Shown: positions 16,852 through 27,249 of the stretch, one piece after another
How positions within the stretch are numbered: the stretch's first letter is position 1
How the letters are laid out: the number at the start of each line of letters is the position of its first letter
Assembly (NCBI RefSeq): GCF_002954545.1
Contig: NZ_MSCH01000003.1
Span: forward strand, 2,953,991-3,017,990
From: Psychrosphaera saromensis
GTDB lineage: Bacteria; Pseudomonadota; Gammaproteobacteria; Enterobacterales; Alteromonadaceae
Direction: 5' to 3'
DNA length: 64,000 nt
Program-made: the position numbers and the translations under genes
The notes under the pieces: generated by a model
The model's database searches: none
What the model was told of the DNA's origin: nothing
Seen by the model: only the letters and a program-made list of their open reading frames with translations

Positions 16852-19665
16852 CTATAGCTTGTAGCTAAAGCCGAGTAAGTAAGTACTACCATAATCTTGG
16901 TAATCTCGTACTTGCAATGCATTATCACCTTGTAACGAAGTGAACGGCTCTTTAGTTAAGTTATAACCTTGTAAGAAGATAGATAAACCTTTTAACTCTT
17001 CAAAACCAGCTTCACCGAAGTCATAGCCAATTTGAGCATCCCAAACCGTTTCACCTAAAATATCAACTTGCACTGTGTCAAAACCTAACCCGTAAACATC
17101 ACCTTTAAATGCATCACGTTTACGCATGCTTGCACGAGCTGAGAATCCATTATGGTCATAATAAATAGTTGCGCTACTTATGCTGTCAGACAAACCAGGT
17201 AGTTGATATTCATTATCATTTTGATCTTTCATATCAGACTCAATCCCTGTGTAGCTCGCTATAATACCAAAGCCATCAAGGTCTTCGCTTATTATATTAA
17301 ATGGCAAGGTTGCAGATATTTCATAACCTGAAAGTGTGCCGTCTCCGCCATTCACTTTACCGCTACCGGTACCAGATGTTGTTGCAGGTAATAGACCTGT
17401 CTCTGGATCGGTAATTCCCGTCATATCCACTGAGTAGTTACCGTCAAAAATCCAGTTTTGTAAATCTTTATGAAAAAGCGCAACCGCGAAGTAACCTTCC
17501 GCACTAAAGTAGTTTTCATAAGATACATCTATACCTATGGCTTCTTTTGGTTCTAAGCTTGGGTTACCACCATACAATGCCCAGTAATTACCGCTATCGT
17601 CAGGTTGTTGATTATATGACGCACTATAAGATGCGTTCATTTCATCTAAACGAGCACGAGAAATGGTTTTAGCTGCACCAAAACGCACAGTTTGAGTATC
17701 GTCAATTTGCATTGATAAATTAATACTAGGTAAGAAGTGGCCATAATCGTGGCTTGCGTCAGTTGCTTGTGCAACCACTAGACCATTAACCGTATTAAAC
17801 GCACTACCTTGTGAAGACTGCTCGGTATGTACATAACGAATACCAAACCCACCTGTTATAGGCATGTCAGCAATTTCAGTGGCTAGTTCAGCTTGAACAA
17901 AAGCAGAAGTTACTTGCTCATTCACAACCCAAGATTTAGTGGCGTGTTTGGCGTCAGTTAAGCTTTCCTGTAATAGATTGTAGTAACCGTCATTAATCAA
18001 ACCCATAGTGTCATAAGCAACCATGTTACCCATGCCAATAAAATCTAAATTAGCACTGCCTAAACGATATTCTTCAGGTACTGATAACATACCTGCATTG
18101 TTCGGGTAGCTAAAGTTACTTAAGGTCATGTAATAACCTTCAGACTTTTTAGTCTTCTCACGTTCACGAAAAGCAATACCGTAACTAATAGCAGATATAA
18201 AGTTTGAATCAATTTCCTGGCTAGCCGCAAATTTTAATGACATTAATTCATCATCAATGTTTGGCGCATTGATAAATCCATCTTGAGCTTGGTTTTCGTA
18301 ATCAGTGCCGGAAAGATTATATTGATTATTTAATGCAGAGCTACCGCCCCAACTTAAAGGGCCACCTAATTGAATTAGGTTGAAGTCGCTGTAATCTAAT
18401 TCGTGCGTAAATGTTGCGCCTGTATTACCTGAATCAAAAGTGTATCCTAGGTTGTCAGCAACACCACGGCTGTCGCCACGACCAGTGCCTGAGTAACTTT
18501 CAACACTGTAAACATCACGCTCAACTTTTGAGTAACTTGCATCAAAATCTAATATCCAAGTGTCATTCACGGCCCAGTTAGTATTAAAGCCAAATGACAT
18601 TAGTTGTGCGTCACGTTCTTCGTAGTCATTACGAACAACAACACGCTGTCCCTCAGTAGTCGCGCTCGTTACAAAGCCTGTGGCTTCATCTATTACTGCG
18701 GTGTCAGGGGAAATAGAACCTTGACCCCAAGCAAAAGGTATTTCAATCCCACGAAGAATTTTAGTATCTAGAAAATCAACATAGAGTGCATCGAACGTTA
18801 CTTTTAAGTTATCTGTAGGTGCAGCTTCAATAACCAACATGGCAGAATCACGATCTAATACAGAAGAACGTACATAAGGCTTAGCTCCACCTAAAATAGA
18901 ACCTTTTGTTCCATCGGTATATTCAAATTCTGGGTAACCCCAGGCATTCCAGCGTTTTTCTTGGTTTGGTGAAGACATTGTAGTGTAAGCAAATGCAACA
19001 CCTAAAGTGTCATCAGCAAACTGATCCATGTAAAAGAAAGTCCCTTTTACACCGTCATTTTCACCATCTGGATTTAATTTATCAAAACTGGTTTTTTCAT
19101 ACGTACCATTAACTTGAATAACACGGCCATCTTGGCTCAACGGCTTAATGGTTTGTAAATCAATAACACCAGCAATACCTTCGCCTTCAAGGCTGGCATT
19201 CGGTGTTTTATAAACGGTAACTCCGCTCATTATCTCTGACGGGTAAAGATCAAATTCCACACCGCGGTTGTCACCTATGGATACTTGCTCACGGCCATTT
19301 AATGTTGTGCCGCTTTCATTCTCACCAAAACCACGAATACTTACTTTACTTGCACGCCCGTCAATACGCTGTGCTGCAAGACCCGGTAAACGGGCAATAG
19401 ACTCAGCAATTGAAGAGTCTGGTAACTTACCAATATCTTCTGCTGAAATAGCTTCGACTACGTTACCTGAGTAACGTTTTAGGCTAATTGATTTCACCAA
19501 ACTTTTACGAAAGCCTGTAACTTCAATGACTTCAACTGCATTATCCGTTGCTTCAGCCGCTAACTCTTTAGCATCTTTTGTTGTTGGTTCAGCAGCGTGA
19601 GCACCACTAGCAATACCCGCTGTGATTAACGCTATTGTTACCAAATTCGGTTTGAAATTTGACAT
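16852..19665 (-). CDS. TonB-dependent receptor, probable maltodextrin importer
   Basis: Outer-membrane active transporter of 937 aa. After the signal peptide (cleavage near AHA-AEPTT) comes a TonB-box-like VEVIEVTGF, then the plug domain (GKLPDSSIAESIARLPG, VSIRGFG) and a 22-strand barrel with a C-terminal aromatic-rich end (LLGFSYKL). It belongs to the TonB-Xanth-Caul group typical of carbohydrate uptake in Alteromonadales and Caulobacter. The start is ATG 19665, with GGGGTG 6 bases upstream; a GTG three codons earlier is less likely. A LacI-type palindrome lies about 155 bp upstream, and the glucosidase, glucoamylase and transporter neighbours suggest an alpha-glucan substrate. Confidence 0.92.
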   Translation of the reverse strand: MSNFKPNLVTIALITAGIASGAHAAEPTTKDAKELAAEATDNAVEVIEVTGFRKSLVKSISLKRYSGNVVEAISAEDIGKLPDSSIAESIARLPGLAAQRIDGRASKVSIRGFGENESGTTLNGREQVSIGDNRGVEFDLYPSEIMSGVTVYKTPNASLEGEGIAGVIDLQTIKPLSQDGRVIQVNGTYEKTSFDKLNPDGENDGVKGTFFYMDQFADDTLGVAFAYTTMSSPNQEKRWNAWGYPEFEYTDGTKGSILGGAKPYVRSSVLDRDSAMLVIEAAPTDNLKVTFDALYVDFLDTKILRGIEIPFAWGQGSISPDTAVIDEATGFVTSATTEGQRVVVRNDYEERDAQLMSFGFNTNWAVNDTWILDFDASYSKVERDVYSVESYSGTGRGDSRGVADNLGYTFDSGNTGATFTHELDYSDFNLIQLGGPLSWGGSSALNNQYNLSGTDYENQAQDGFINAPNIDDELMSLKFAASQEIDSNFISAISYGIAFREREKTKKSEGYYMTLSNFSYPNNAGMLSVPEEYRLGSANLDFIGMGNMVAYDTMGLINDGYYNLLQESLTDAKHATKSWVVNEQVTSAFVQAELATEIADMPITGGFGIRYVHTEQSSQGSAFNTVNGLVVAQATDASHDYGHFLPSINLSMQIDDTQTVRFGAAKTISRARLDEMNASYSASYNQQPDDSGNYWALYGGNPSLEPKEAIGIDVSYENYFSAEGYFAVALFHKDLQNWIFDGNYSVDMTGITDPETGLLPATTSGTGSGKVNGGDGTLSGYEISATLPFNIISEDLDGFGIIASYTGIESDMKDQNDNEYQLPGLSDSISSATIYYDHNGFSARASMRKRDAFKGDVYGLGFDTVQVDILGETVWDAQIGYDFGEAGFEELKGLSIFLQGYNLTKEPFTSLQGDNALQVRDYQDYGSTYLLGFSYKL

Positions 19666-19819
19666 TGTTGACACCCCGTTTTGTGTTTTTTTATTATTAT
19701 ATTTTTTTATGTTACTGCGATTACTCTGTATGTTATGGAAATAACAATGAGCAAAATGCGTACATTTATTTTTTTGATGAGGCGATGTTACGCTTCATTC
19801 TATTTAACAAACAACCTCA

Positions 19820-19833
19820 TGCATACGTATTCA
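19820..19833. promoter_or_regulatory. LacI-type operator, receptor side
   Basis: TGCATACGTATTCA is a 14-bp palindrome with one mismatched pair. It lies in the divergent region between the receptor (minus) and alpha-glucosidase (plus), about 155 bp from the receptor start. An identical copy precedes the MFS transporter and a perfect version lies at 19966. It is the probable binding site of the LacI protein encoded at 22022. Confidence 0.75.
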
Positions 19834-19965
19834 ATGTGATCCCACTACATTCAACAAACACAAAAAGCCTAAAAAACACACAAAAAAGCAGTCTATATAA
19901 AGTTAAACACTTGTAATTAATGAAAAAAAATTAATTCAATTAATATCATTGAAAAATACCTTTTA

Positions 19966-19979
19966 TGCATACGTATGCA
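19966..19979. promoter_or_regulatory. LacI-type operator, alpha-glucosidase side
   Basis: TGCATACGTATGCA is a perfect 14-bp palindrome with the central CG step typical of LacI-family operators. A possible promoter follows at once: TTGAAC (19986-19991), an 18-bp spacer and TATTCT (20010-20015). That would give a leader of about 100 nt before the ATG at 20122. Confidence 0.8.
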
Positions 19980-20121
19980 GCGGTATTGAACATTTTAGCT
20001 AACCTAACGTATTCTCATGCAACTTAATTTGGTCTTATCTAATTTGCACTTAATAGGTCAAACACAAGATCAATACATACAGTGCGCGACAAATACGCAC
20101 AACTTATTAGTTGAGGTTTAC

Positions 20122-21762
20122 ATGCAGAAAACTCCTTGGTGGCAAGGTGCTGTTATTTATCAGGTGTATCCACGCAGTTTTATGGACTCTAATAATGATG
20201 GCATTGGTGATATAAAAGGTATCATTGATAAATTCGACTATATCGAATCCTTAGGTGTGGATGCTGTATGGGTTTCACCATTTTTTAAATCGCCAATGAA
20301 AGACTTTGGTTATGATATTAGTGACTATCGAGCTGTCGACCCTATCTTTGGTGAACTTAAAGACTTTGATGCATTAATCACTCGTGCGAAGACATCTGAT
20401 ATTAAAATCATTATCGACCAAGTCCTCAGCCACACGTCCGACTTACACCCCTGGTTTACTGAGTCTCGTCAAAATAAAACCAATCCTAAAGCAGACTGGT
20501 ATGTATGGGCCGATCCAAAGCCAGACGGTACAGCGCCAAATAACTGGATGTCTATTTTTGGTGGTACAGCGTGGCAATGGGAGCCTCGTCGCGGTCAATA
20601 TTACTTACATAATTTTTTAACTAGCCAACCGGATTTGAACTTCCATAATAATGAAGTTCAACAAGCTGTTTTAGATAATGTCGAGTTTTGGTTAAAACGT
20701 GGTGTAGGTGGCTTTAGATTAGACGCTATAAATTTTTGTTTTCATGATAAACAATTACGTGACAATCCAGCTAAGCCACAAGATAAACGTGCTGGCCGTG
20801 GATTTAGTGAAGACAATCCTTACGCTTATCAGTATCACTACTTTAATAATACCCAACCTGAAAACCTTGGGTTTATGGAATCATTGAGACAGTTATTCAA
20901 TCGATATGATGAGGTGGTTAGTTTAGGTGAAATTTCAACTGAAGACTCACTTAAAGATATGGCGTTATACACTCATAACAATCAGCGTTTAAACATGGCT
21001 TATAGCTTTGAATTGTTAACCGATGACTTTTCAGCGCAACATATTAAAGACACAGTATCCTCATTAGAAGCTCAAATGACAGGTGGCTGGCCTTGTTGGG
21101 CGGTGAGTAATCACGATGCGGACCGTGTTATCACGCGTTGGGGAAAAGGCAAAGAGAACAATCAACTAGCAAAAATGTTACCTGCGATGTTGGGTTCACT
21201 TAAAGGCAGCATATGCACCTATCAAGGTGAAGAATTGGGCTTATCACACGCTGAACTATCCTTTGAAGAGCTTCAAGATCCGTTTGGAATTACATTTTGG
21301 CCACAATTTAAAGGACGAGATGGATGTCGTACACCAATGCCATGGCAACAGAATGCGATAAACGCAGGGTTTTCAGAAGCGAAACCTTGGTTACCGGTTT
21401 CTAAACAACACTTACCATTAGCCGTTGATGTGCAAAATGCCGATAAACACTCACCTCTTAGCAGTTACCGTGCATTTACTGCATGGAGAAAAGAGCACAC
21501 TGCATTAATTACTGGCGACATTGAATTTGTTAGCACAGACAACAATGTTTTAATTTTTATTAGACACTGTCCAGATGCTCAAAAACAAAAGATATTGTGT
21601 GTATTTAACTTTAATGACTTCGCTGTTGATGTTGCTATTGAACAAAGTGTTATTACGTTTTTAAACGCAGCGCCGTTTTTAATGGATGTGAGTGACCTTG
21701 ATAATTCAGTAACAAGTATCAACACCAGTGGATTCAGTGGTTTTTACGCTCATATTAATTAG
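20122..21762 (+). CDS. GH13 alpha-glucosidase
   Basis: Glycoside hydrolase of 546 aa that cleaves terminal alpha-1,4-linked glucose from malto-oligosaccharides. It begins WWQGAVIYQVYPRSF, the normal GH13 start. The four GH13 regions are visible: IIDQVLSHTSD, GGFRLDAINF (nucleophile Asp), SLGEIS (acid/base Glu) and VSNHDADRV. The pattern is closest to the GH13_23 alpha-glucosidases. No signal peptide is seen, so it should act in the cytoplasm on imported oligosaccharides. The start is ATG 20122, with GAGG 5 bases upstream; the longer frame back to 20017 adds 35 residues unlike the family. LacI follows on the same strand. Confidence 0.92.
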   Translation: MQKTPWWQGAVIYQVYPRSFMDSNNDGIGDIKGIIDKFDYIESLGVDAVWVSPFFKSPMKDFGYDISDYRAVDPIFGELKDFDALITRAKTSDIKIIIDQVLSHTSDLHPWFTESRQNKTNPKADWYVWADPKPDGTAPNNWMSIFGGTAWQWEPRRGQYYLHNFLTSQPDLNFHNNEVQQAVLDNVEFWLKRGVGGFRLDAINFCFHDKQLRDNPAKPQDKRAGRGFSEDNPYAYQYHYFNNTQPENLGFMESLRQLFNRYDEVVSLGEISTEDSLKDMALYTHNNQRLNMAYSFELLTDDFSAQHIKDTVSSLEAQMTGGWPCWAVSNHDADRVITRWGKGKENNQLAKMLPAMLGSLKGSICTYQGEELGLSHAELSFEELQDPFGITFWPQFKGRDGCRTPMPWQQNAINAGFSEAKPWLPVSKQHLPLAVDVQNADKHSPLSSYRAFTAWRKEHTALITGDIEFVSTDNNVLIFIRHCPDAQKQKILCVFNFNDFAVDVAIEQSVITFLNAAPFLMDVSDLDNSVTSINTSGFSGFYAHIN

Positions 21763-21787
21763 TGCTAAATAAGTAGGTAAAGAATAA

Positions 21788-21838
21788 CAAGGCCGCTGTT
21801 CATGGCCTTGCTTATCTCATCTCTGGTAAATGAGATAA
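21788..21838 (+). terminator. Two adjacent hairpins after the alpha-glucosidase gene
   Basis: The first hairpin pairs CAAGGCC (21788-21794) with GGCCTTG (21804-21810). The second is a perfect inverted repeat, TTATCTCAT (21812-21820) with ATGAGATAA (21830-21838). The T-tracts are poor, so termination may be partial; the second could be a regulator site upstream of lacI. Confidence 0.4.
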
Positions 21839-22021
21839 TGTTTGCGTTACTAATGTGAATGGGCGTATGGATTGTTACAAACTAGATAACAGCATTATTT
21901 GAGAGTCAGTTGAAACTTAGGTACTATCCCTTTAAGCGCATATTTAAGCGCTGTGTATTTATTTAACCACGAACAATAAACGTAGCGACTATAACCTCTT
22001 AAGCCTCAGCGAGAAACGACC

Positions 22022-23047
22022 ATGAGAAATAAAACCACCTCTTTTGATATTGCTTATCAAGCGGGTGTATCACAATCTACCGTTTCTCGTGCATTAAGCG
22101 GCAATCCCTTAGTGAGTAAAGAGACTCGAGCTCGTATTCAAGCGATCGCTAAAGAACTCAATTATAAAGTTGATAAAAACGCCAGTAACTTACGCACTCA
22201 AACGAGTAACACAATCGCGTTATTGCTGTTTGAAGACGTCACGGTGGATGACTCCAACATTAATCCATTTTTTCTGTCTATGTTAGGCAGCATAACCAAA
22301 GCCTGCGCCGAAGCTAAATATGACTTGTTAGTCTCATTTCAACAAATGAATGACGACTGGTACGCTGAATATGAAGATTGCCATAAAGCTGACGGACTTA
22401 TTCTATTAGGTTACGGCGACTATCTTACTTATGCACAAAAGTTAGCCCACTTGATTGATCAAAAAACACACTTTGTATTATGGGGAGCGGGTGATAAAAG
22501 TTTAGACGCCATCACAATACGTTGTGATAACAAACAAGGTGGTTTTGCCATCACCCAACATTTAATTGAACAAGGCCGTCGACACATTGCATTTATTGGT
22601 GAAGCTTCAGATGCGACTCCAGAATTATTAGAGCGTTATCAAGGTTATTGCCAAGCATTAAAAGATAACGGCCTAACACCGAATAAAAAACTACATGTTG
22701 ACGCAAAAATCACTGAATTATCAGGCTACGAAGCCACCAAAGAATTATTAGCTAGAAACGAAAAGGTTGATGCTATCTTTACTGCTTGCGACTTAATGGC
22801 CATTGGCGCAATGCGAGCAATTAAAGACAAACAACTGGTTGTCGGTAAGGACATTGCGGTTGTTGGTTACGACGATATATCTGTGGCTCAATTTACCAAT
22901 CCCCCGCTGACAACCGTAAGACAAGACACTAATATTGCAGGCCAACTGTTAGTTAAAAACCTAATTGATTTGATCAAAGGAAACGACGTTAGTAATTCCA
23001 TTATTGAACCCCGTCTTATGATCAGGCAAAGTTGTGGCAAAGCTTAA
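22022..23047 (+). CDS. LacI family transcriptional regulator
   Basis: DNA-binding regulator of 341 aa. The N-terminal helix-turn-helix (DIAYQAGVSQSTVSRALSG, residues 9-27) and hinge helix (residues about 50-58) are standard LacI, followed by a periplasmic-binding-protein-like sugar domain ending in the usual TTVRQD segment near residue 300. It lies inside the alpha-glucan locus, about 260 bp after the alpha-glucosidase gene. The palindromes at 19820, 19966 and 27250 are probably its operators, with a maltose-like sugar as inducer; this is inference from position. Confidence 0.9.
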   Translation: MRNKTTSFDIAYQAGVSQSTVSRALSGNPLVSKETRARIQAIAKELNYKVDKNASNLRTQTSNTIALLLFEDVTVDDSNINPFFLSMLGSITKACAEAKYDLLVSFQQMNDDWYAEYEDCHKADGLILLGYGDYLTYAQKLAHLIDQKTHFVLWGAGDKSLDAITIRCDNKQGGFAITQHLIEQGRRHIAFIGEASDATPELLERYQGYCQALKDNGLTPNKKLHVDAKITELSGYEATKELLARNEKVDAIFTACDLMAIGAMRAIKDKQLVVGKDIAVVGYDDISVAQFTNPPLTTVRQDTNIAGQLLVKNLIDLIKGNDVSNSIIEPRLMIRQSCGKA

Positions 23048-23103
23048 CGCTTTGATCAAACCTAGTTCCACAACCGCAAAGCACGATTACCGAACAAATA
23101 AAA

Positions 23104-23131
23104 ACGCCGCTATTTAGCGGCGTTGTTATTA
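23104..23131. terminator. Bidirectional terminator between lacI and the glucoamylase gene
   Basis: AACGCCGCTA (23104-23113) pairs perfectly with TAGCGGCGTT (23116-23125), followed by a T-rich stretch on the plus strand and preceded by an A-run that serves the minus strand. It lies between two convergent genes. Confidence 0.8.
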
Positions 23132-23155
23132 TTAAGTACTATTTAATGTTAACGG

Positions 23156-25645
23156 TTAACGTTGAAACTTTTGCGTTAATTCACTGTAGTTATCCCATAC
23201 TTTTTTATCAGTATATGAACGTAGTAGTTTGATATATTCAGCATGAGTCCACGCTAGTGGTGTTGCCGAGTTAGTGCCCTGACCTAACTTATATTGGTAC
23301 TTATCGTTATTACCTACCCCGTCCCAAACTTGCTCTGGAAGCATCATGCCTTCATTAGCAAATAGCTCCATCGTTCTAACATAAGTATTGCGTAACTTAG
23401 TCATAGTGGCTGAGTTAATATCTTTTTGCTCTAAATTTGCAGCCGCTAACTCGTAATGACCACGTTCTCCGGTAAAGAACGGCCAAACGCGACCACGCTG
23501 TTGCTCTATGTTTTTACCCGTCGCAAAATAGCCTCGGCCTTTTAGCGTGTCTTCGCCATAACCGTCATTACCATAACGACGCCAACCTGGGAATTCTCCC
23601 GACTCACCGTCAAAACTAAAGTTATATTTAACCCGTAAATTATCTTCTATGCTTTGACTGTCATATTCTACTAAGGTATCAACCACAGCGGCATCGTCAG
23701 CACTACGAACGCCATAACGAACCAGTTCTAAGAAACCACCATCGATAACGCTTTTTTTATCTACGCCAGGCTTACCATTGTTATCGCCCAATTTCTCAGC
23801 GTCATTTATGTCTTTGTCTTTGTTCAAACGAACATAATAATGTCCATTATTTTTATTGGTAGCCGCAGAGTTAAGTTCTTTCTCTTTAGAAAAAGTACCT
23901 TCAGTGGTAAACATTAGCTTTTCAATATTGTTGGCATATTCTTTGGCTGTTTTTGCATAAAGTGCAGCACTTACTTTGTCACCCGCTAAGTTTGCAATGT
24001 CAGTCGCAGCTGCAAGCCCAGTAATAACTGCAGCGGTTGTAGATGGTGAATGACCAGACTGTTCTTCCCAACGCTCTTGTTGAGTAACTGGAGGCGTGAT
24101 TTTAGCGTTATTCCAACCGATATTTACCGTTCCGCCTTTAACTAAAAAGTCAGCCGCTGGTTTGAACATTTTGTTATACCAAGAGATTAACTCTTGGTCT
24201 GATAAAATTTTACTGTCCCATAATTTCCAACCCAACATGATTGGCATAGCCGTTTGATCTAATTGCACACCAACCCACTCTACAGTGCCATCTACATGTG
24301 TTTTTTGTAAGAACCAACCACCGTCGCCTTTGTTGTCTTTAACCTTGTCCGACACCTGAACTTTTTCTAAGTAATTAAAAGAAACCAGTGGAGTCTGTGT
24401 ATCGCCAAGAGCTAATAAAGCCATAGCACACTGATAAAAATCTCTTGGCCAAACCGCTTTATAACCGGTACTGCCTACTTCTGCTGAAACAGAATCGCCC
24501 CACGGATTAGACAGTGATGCGATTAATGCACCAGCATGCGTTTTGTCTTCCTGGGCTTTAAGTACTAAAGCACTAGCATGTAATAAATGTCCGTTATCTG
24601 TCGTTGTTGGGATCATCGACTTTAAGCCAGTAAGGCTAGTCAAATAATCTTGCCAACCTATGGCTGAACCTTCGCCATTATATTGTGCCAATACTGCTTG
24701 ATAGCCGCGTTCTAACGTACTTTGAGCTTCATCATGACTTTCTGTTTGGCTATAACCAAAACCTAACGTGATATCAAATTCGACTGTGGCGCTGCCTTTA
24801 CCATCAAGATTGACCGTATTAAACTGTGCAGTTAAACCTACGTTCCCAGCGATTTCTCCAGTGTTTTGATATTGCCAGTCCATCACGCCGTCTTTTAAGT
24901 CGGTTAAACCATCAGACTCGCCAATAAAACCAACCGATGTTTGTTTAAAACCTTGCTTACTTAATAACGTAATATGAGAACCGTTATCGCTGGCCGACAA
25001 GCTATTTTTAGACGCCACTGCCATGTCGTTACTACCACTGTTATTAACATGTGGGTTTACTAGTAAATAAGGCGTGATATTGGCCTCGTTAGCCGTGAAA
25101 TAGGTTTTTACATATAACGTATTATGACTTGGGTCGGTAAATACATGTTTTTCAATACTGTATTTTCCCTCTTTGTCTTGGTTTACAATTTTATAAGCCA
25201 ACGACAATGGTCGGTTTTGATCATCACGATACAAATATTCAATTGTTGAAATAGTGTCATCTTTTTCAGTATCAACAAAGCCTGTTCCCGTGACGACAAA
25301 CTGCATATCTTTAATTTGTGCCTCATGGATCAAACCAAACATGGTTTCGGTAATAATACCTTGAGCTAAAGAGAACCAAACTTTTGAAACTTTACCGGTT
25401 ACCGCTTCATCTGTGTATTTTAAGTCTTTATACGCTTCGTAAGATGTGCCAATACCATTTTTACCGGCATAAGCCCATGTGGAAGCAGCACCAGGCGCTC
25501 CCGGTGCTATTATATTTTTAGTCGCTAACGCGTCTGTATCTTCTGTTGTGTTTGTTGAAGATTGACCGCAACCGATTAAAGTAAGGCTACTGGCCAATGC
25601 CATAACAAGTAGATTGGGTTTTAGATGACGAGGTTTAAAATTCAC
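23156..25645 (-). CDS. GH15 glucoamylase lipoprotein
   Basis: Glucan 1,4-alpha-glucosidase of 829 aa that releases glucose from starch or maltodextrin ends. The N-terminus is a lipoprotein signal with lipobox LIGC (Cys26), so it is anchored in the periplasm or outer membrane. An N-terminal beta-sandwich (about residues 45-330) precedes the (alpha/alpha)6 catalytic domain, with GGWFLQKTHVDG, EEQSGHSPST (acid Glu), GERGHYEL and LAWTHAEYIKLL (probable base Glu). The start is GTG at 25645, supported by TAGGAG 6 bases upstream. It follows the MFS transporter gene by 15 bp and is probably in the same transcript. Confidence 0.92.
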   Translation of the reverse strand: MNFKPRHLKPNLLVMALASSLTLIGCGQSSTNTTEDTDALATKNIIAPGAPGAASTWAYAGKNGIGTSYEAYKDLKYTDEAVTGKVSKVWFSLAQGIITETMFGLIHEAQIKDMQFVVTGTGFVDTEKDDTISTIEYLYRDDQNRPLSLAYKIVNQDKEGKYSIEKHVFTDPSHNTLYVKTYFTANEANITPYLLVNPHVNNSGSNDMAVASKNSLSASDNGSHITLLSKQGFKQTSVGFIGESDGLTDLKDGVMDWQYQNTGEIAGNVGLTAQFNTVNLDGKGSATVEFDITLGFGYSQTESHDEAQSTLERGYQAVLAQYNGEGSAIGWQDYLTSLTGLKSMIPTTTDNGHLLHASALVLKAQEDKTHAGALIASLSNPWGDSVSAEVGSTGYKAVWPRDFYQCAMALLALGDTQTPLVSFNYLEKVQVSDKVKDNKGDGGWFLQKTHVDGTVEWVGVQLDQTAMPIMLGWKLWDSKILSDQELISWYNKMFKPAADFLVKGGTVNIGWNNAKITPPVTQQERWEEQSGHSPSTTAAVITGLAAATDIANLAGDKVSAALYAKTAKEYANNIEKLMFTTEGTFSKEKELNSAATNKNNGHYYVRLNKDKDINDAEKLGDNNGKPGVDKKSVIDGGFLELVRYGVRSADDAAVVDTLVEYDSQSIEDNLRVKYNFSFDGESGEFPGWRRYGNDGYGEDTLKGRGYFATGKNIEQQRGRVWPFFTGERGHYELAAANLEQKDINSATMTKLRNTYVRTMELFANEGMMLPEQVWDGVGNNDKYQYKLGQGTNSATPLAWTHAEYIKLLRSYTDKKVWDNYSELTQKFQR

Positions 25646-25660
25646 GACAAACTCCTATTA

Positions 25661-27178
25661 TTATTTTGATGGTGTCGTTTGAATGTTAGCGTCGCTAACA
25701 AATAGAGTTGAGATCCCAGCAATTATTAGCGATACGCCGCCTAATACTAGAGCATAAATTGTTTGCCCATCAAAAGCGTATCGTACCAACACGCCTAAAA
25801 TACTAGCGGCAAGCAACTGTGGAATAACGATAAAAAAGTTAAATATCCCCATATACACACCCATTTTATGAGCCGGTAATGAGTTAGATAGCAATGCATA
25901 AGGCAAGGACAAGATAGATGCCCATGCGATCCCAACGCCCACCATTGAATAAATCAGGTGATCGGGGTTGGTAATAAATGAGAATGAAATTAGACCCAAG
26001 GCACCACAAGTTAAATTAAACAAATGGCTCATACGTAAACCAACTTTGCTAACAATCCAAGGGATAAACACGGCCGCTAATGCAGCAAAGCCATTGTAAG
26101 ATGCGAATAAAACCCCTACCCAGTCAGCGCCATCGTTAAATAACTTACTGGTTGCATCGGATGTACCGTAATGAAAGCTAGTTACCGCAGACGTGGTATA
26201 AATCCACATAGCAAATAGAGCAAACCAGGAAAAAAACTGAGTTACCGCCAATTGTTGCATAGCTTTGGGCATATGAAACAAGTCATTAACTACCTGATAA
26301 AAACCGTTGTTAACGGCGCTGCGTTTAATCATAAACGCCGTTATGAATTCAACTAATCCAAAGGCAATCAAACCGCCAGCGACTAAATACAACTCTTTGT
26401 CTAAGCTATTGGTATAAATGAACATTAACAGCACTAAACCGACTAAACTCCAAATAGCTGCGCCAGTTAAATACTGTTTAGCGCTACGATGCTTTTCTTG
26501 ATAAACCAATTTAGAATCTGTTGATGCTTTTTCAAAAGCCGCTAATTGCTCAGGAGAGTATTCTTTAGTGCGATAAACAGTCCATGACACAGCGGCAAGC
26601 AACACCACGGCTCCTGCGTAAAATGAATACGTCACTGAGTCAGATATTTCCCCTTGCGGGGCTACATTACTTATGTCTAACCAATTGGTTAAAATCCACG
26701 GTAATGCTGAAGCGACGATTGCGCCAATACCAATAAAGAAACTTTGAAATGCATAGCCTGTCGCATGTTGTTTTTTAGGTAACATGTCGCCAACAAAGGC
26801 TCTAAAGGGTTCCATTGTAATATTGATTGAAGCATCCATGATCCATAAGGTGCCTGCTGCAATCCACAATACTGACGAATTAGGCATAACGATAATAGCC
26901 AAAGAGGTAACAATAGCGCCGTAAAGAAAATAAGGGCGACGGCGGCCTAAGTGATTCCATGTTTTATCACTTAAATAACCAATAATTGGCTGAACTATTA
27001 GACCAGTTAATGGTGCTGCAATCCAAAGAATTGAAATGTCGTCAATACTTGCACCTAAGGTTTGAAAAATTCGGCTGACATTGGCGTTTTGTAATGCAAA
27101 ACCAAATTGAATGCCTAAAAAACCAAAGCACATATTCCAAATTTGCCAAAAGTTTAAACTAGGTTTTTGCTGCGACAT
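25661..27178 (-). CDS. MFS sugar transporter, SLC45/MalT-like
   Basis: Inner-membrane permease of 505 aa with 12 predicted membrane segments. The N-terminal half carries APLTGLIVQPIIGYLSD and a basic loop, LGRRRPY, the major-facilitator loop 2-3 signature in the glycoside-pentoside-hexuronide/SLC45-like form. Transporters of this type accompany TonB receptors and glucoamylases in alpha-glucan loci of marine bacteria and carry maltose or maltodextrin. GGGG lies about 5 bases before the ATG. A LacI-type operator is centred near 27257, and the glucoamylase gene follows by 15 bp. Confidence 0.88.
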   Translation of the reverse strand: MSQQKPSLNFWQIWNMCFGFLGIQFGFALQNANVSRIFQTLGASIDDISILWIAAPLTGLIVQPIIGYLSDKTWNHLGRRRPYFLYGAIVTSLAIIVMPNSSVLWIAAGTLWIMDASINITMEPFRAFVGDMLPKKQHATGYAFQSFFIGIGAIVASALPWILTNWLDISNVAPQGEISDSVTYSFYAGAVVLLAAVSWTVYRTKEYSPEQLAAFEKASTDSKLVYQEKHRSAKQYLTGAAIWSLVGLVLLMFIYTNSLDKELYLVAGGLIAFGLVEFITAFMIKRSAVNNGFYQVVNDLFHMPKAMQQLAVTQFFSWFALFAMWIYTTSAVTSFHYGTSDATSKLFNDGADWVGVLFASYNGFAALAAVFIPWIVSKVGLRMSHLFNLTCGALGLISFSFITNPDHLIYSMVGVGIAWASILSLPYALLSNSLPAHKMGVYMGIFNFFIVIPQLLAASILGVLVRYAFDGQTIYALVLGGVSLIIAGISTLFVSDANIQTTPSK

Positions 27179-27249
27179 AAACGCCCCATTAGATTACGCA
27201 AGAATTAGCGCTTGATAATATAGGGACTACTACTTTATGCCTAGGGATT

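Noticed and set aside
19659-19916. Plus-strand open frame of 85 codons between receptor and alpha-glucosidase
   Set aside because: It crosses the operator region, has odd composition (runs of Phe/Tyr from T-rich DNA) and lacks a ribosome site.
20017-20121. 35-codon extension of the alpha-glucosidase upstream of ATG 20122
   Set aside because: The extra residues do not match GH13 starts, and a good ribosome site (GAGG) stands before ATG 20122.
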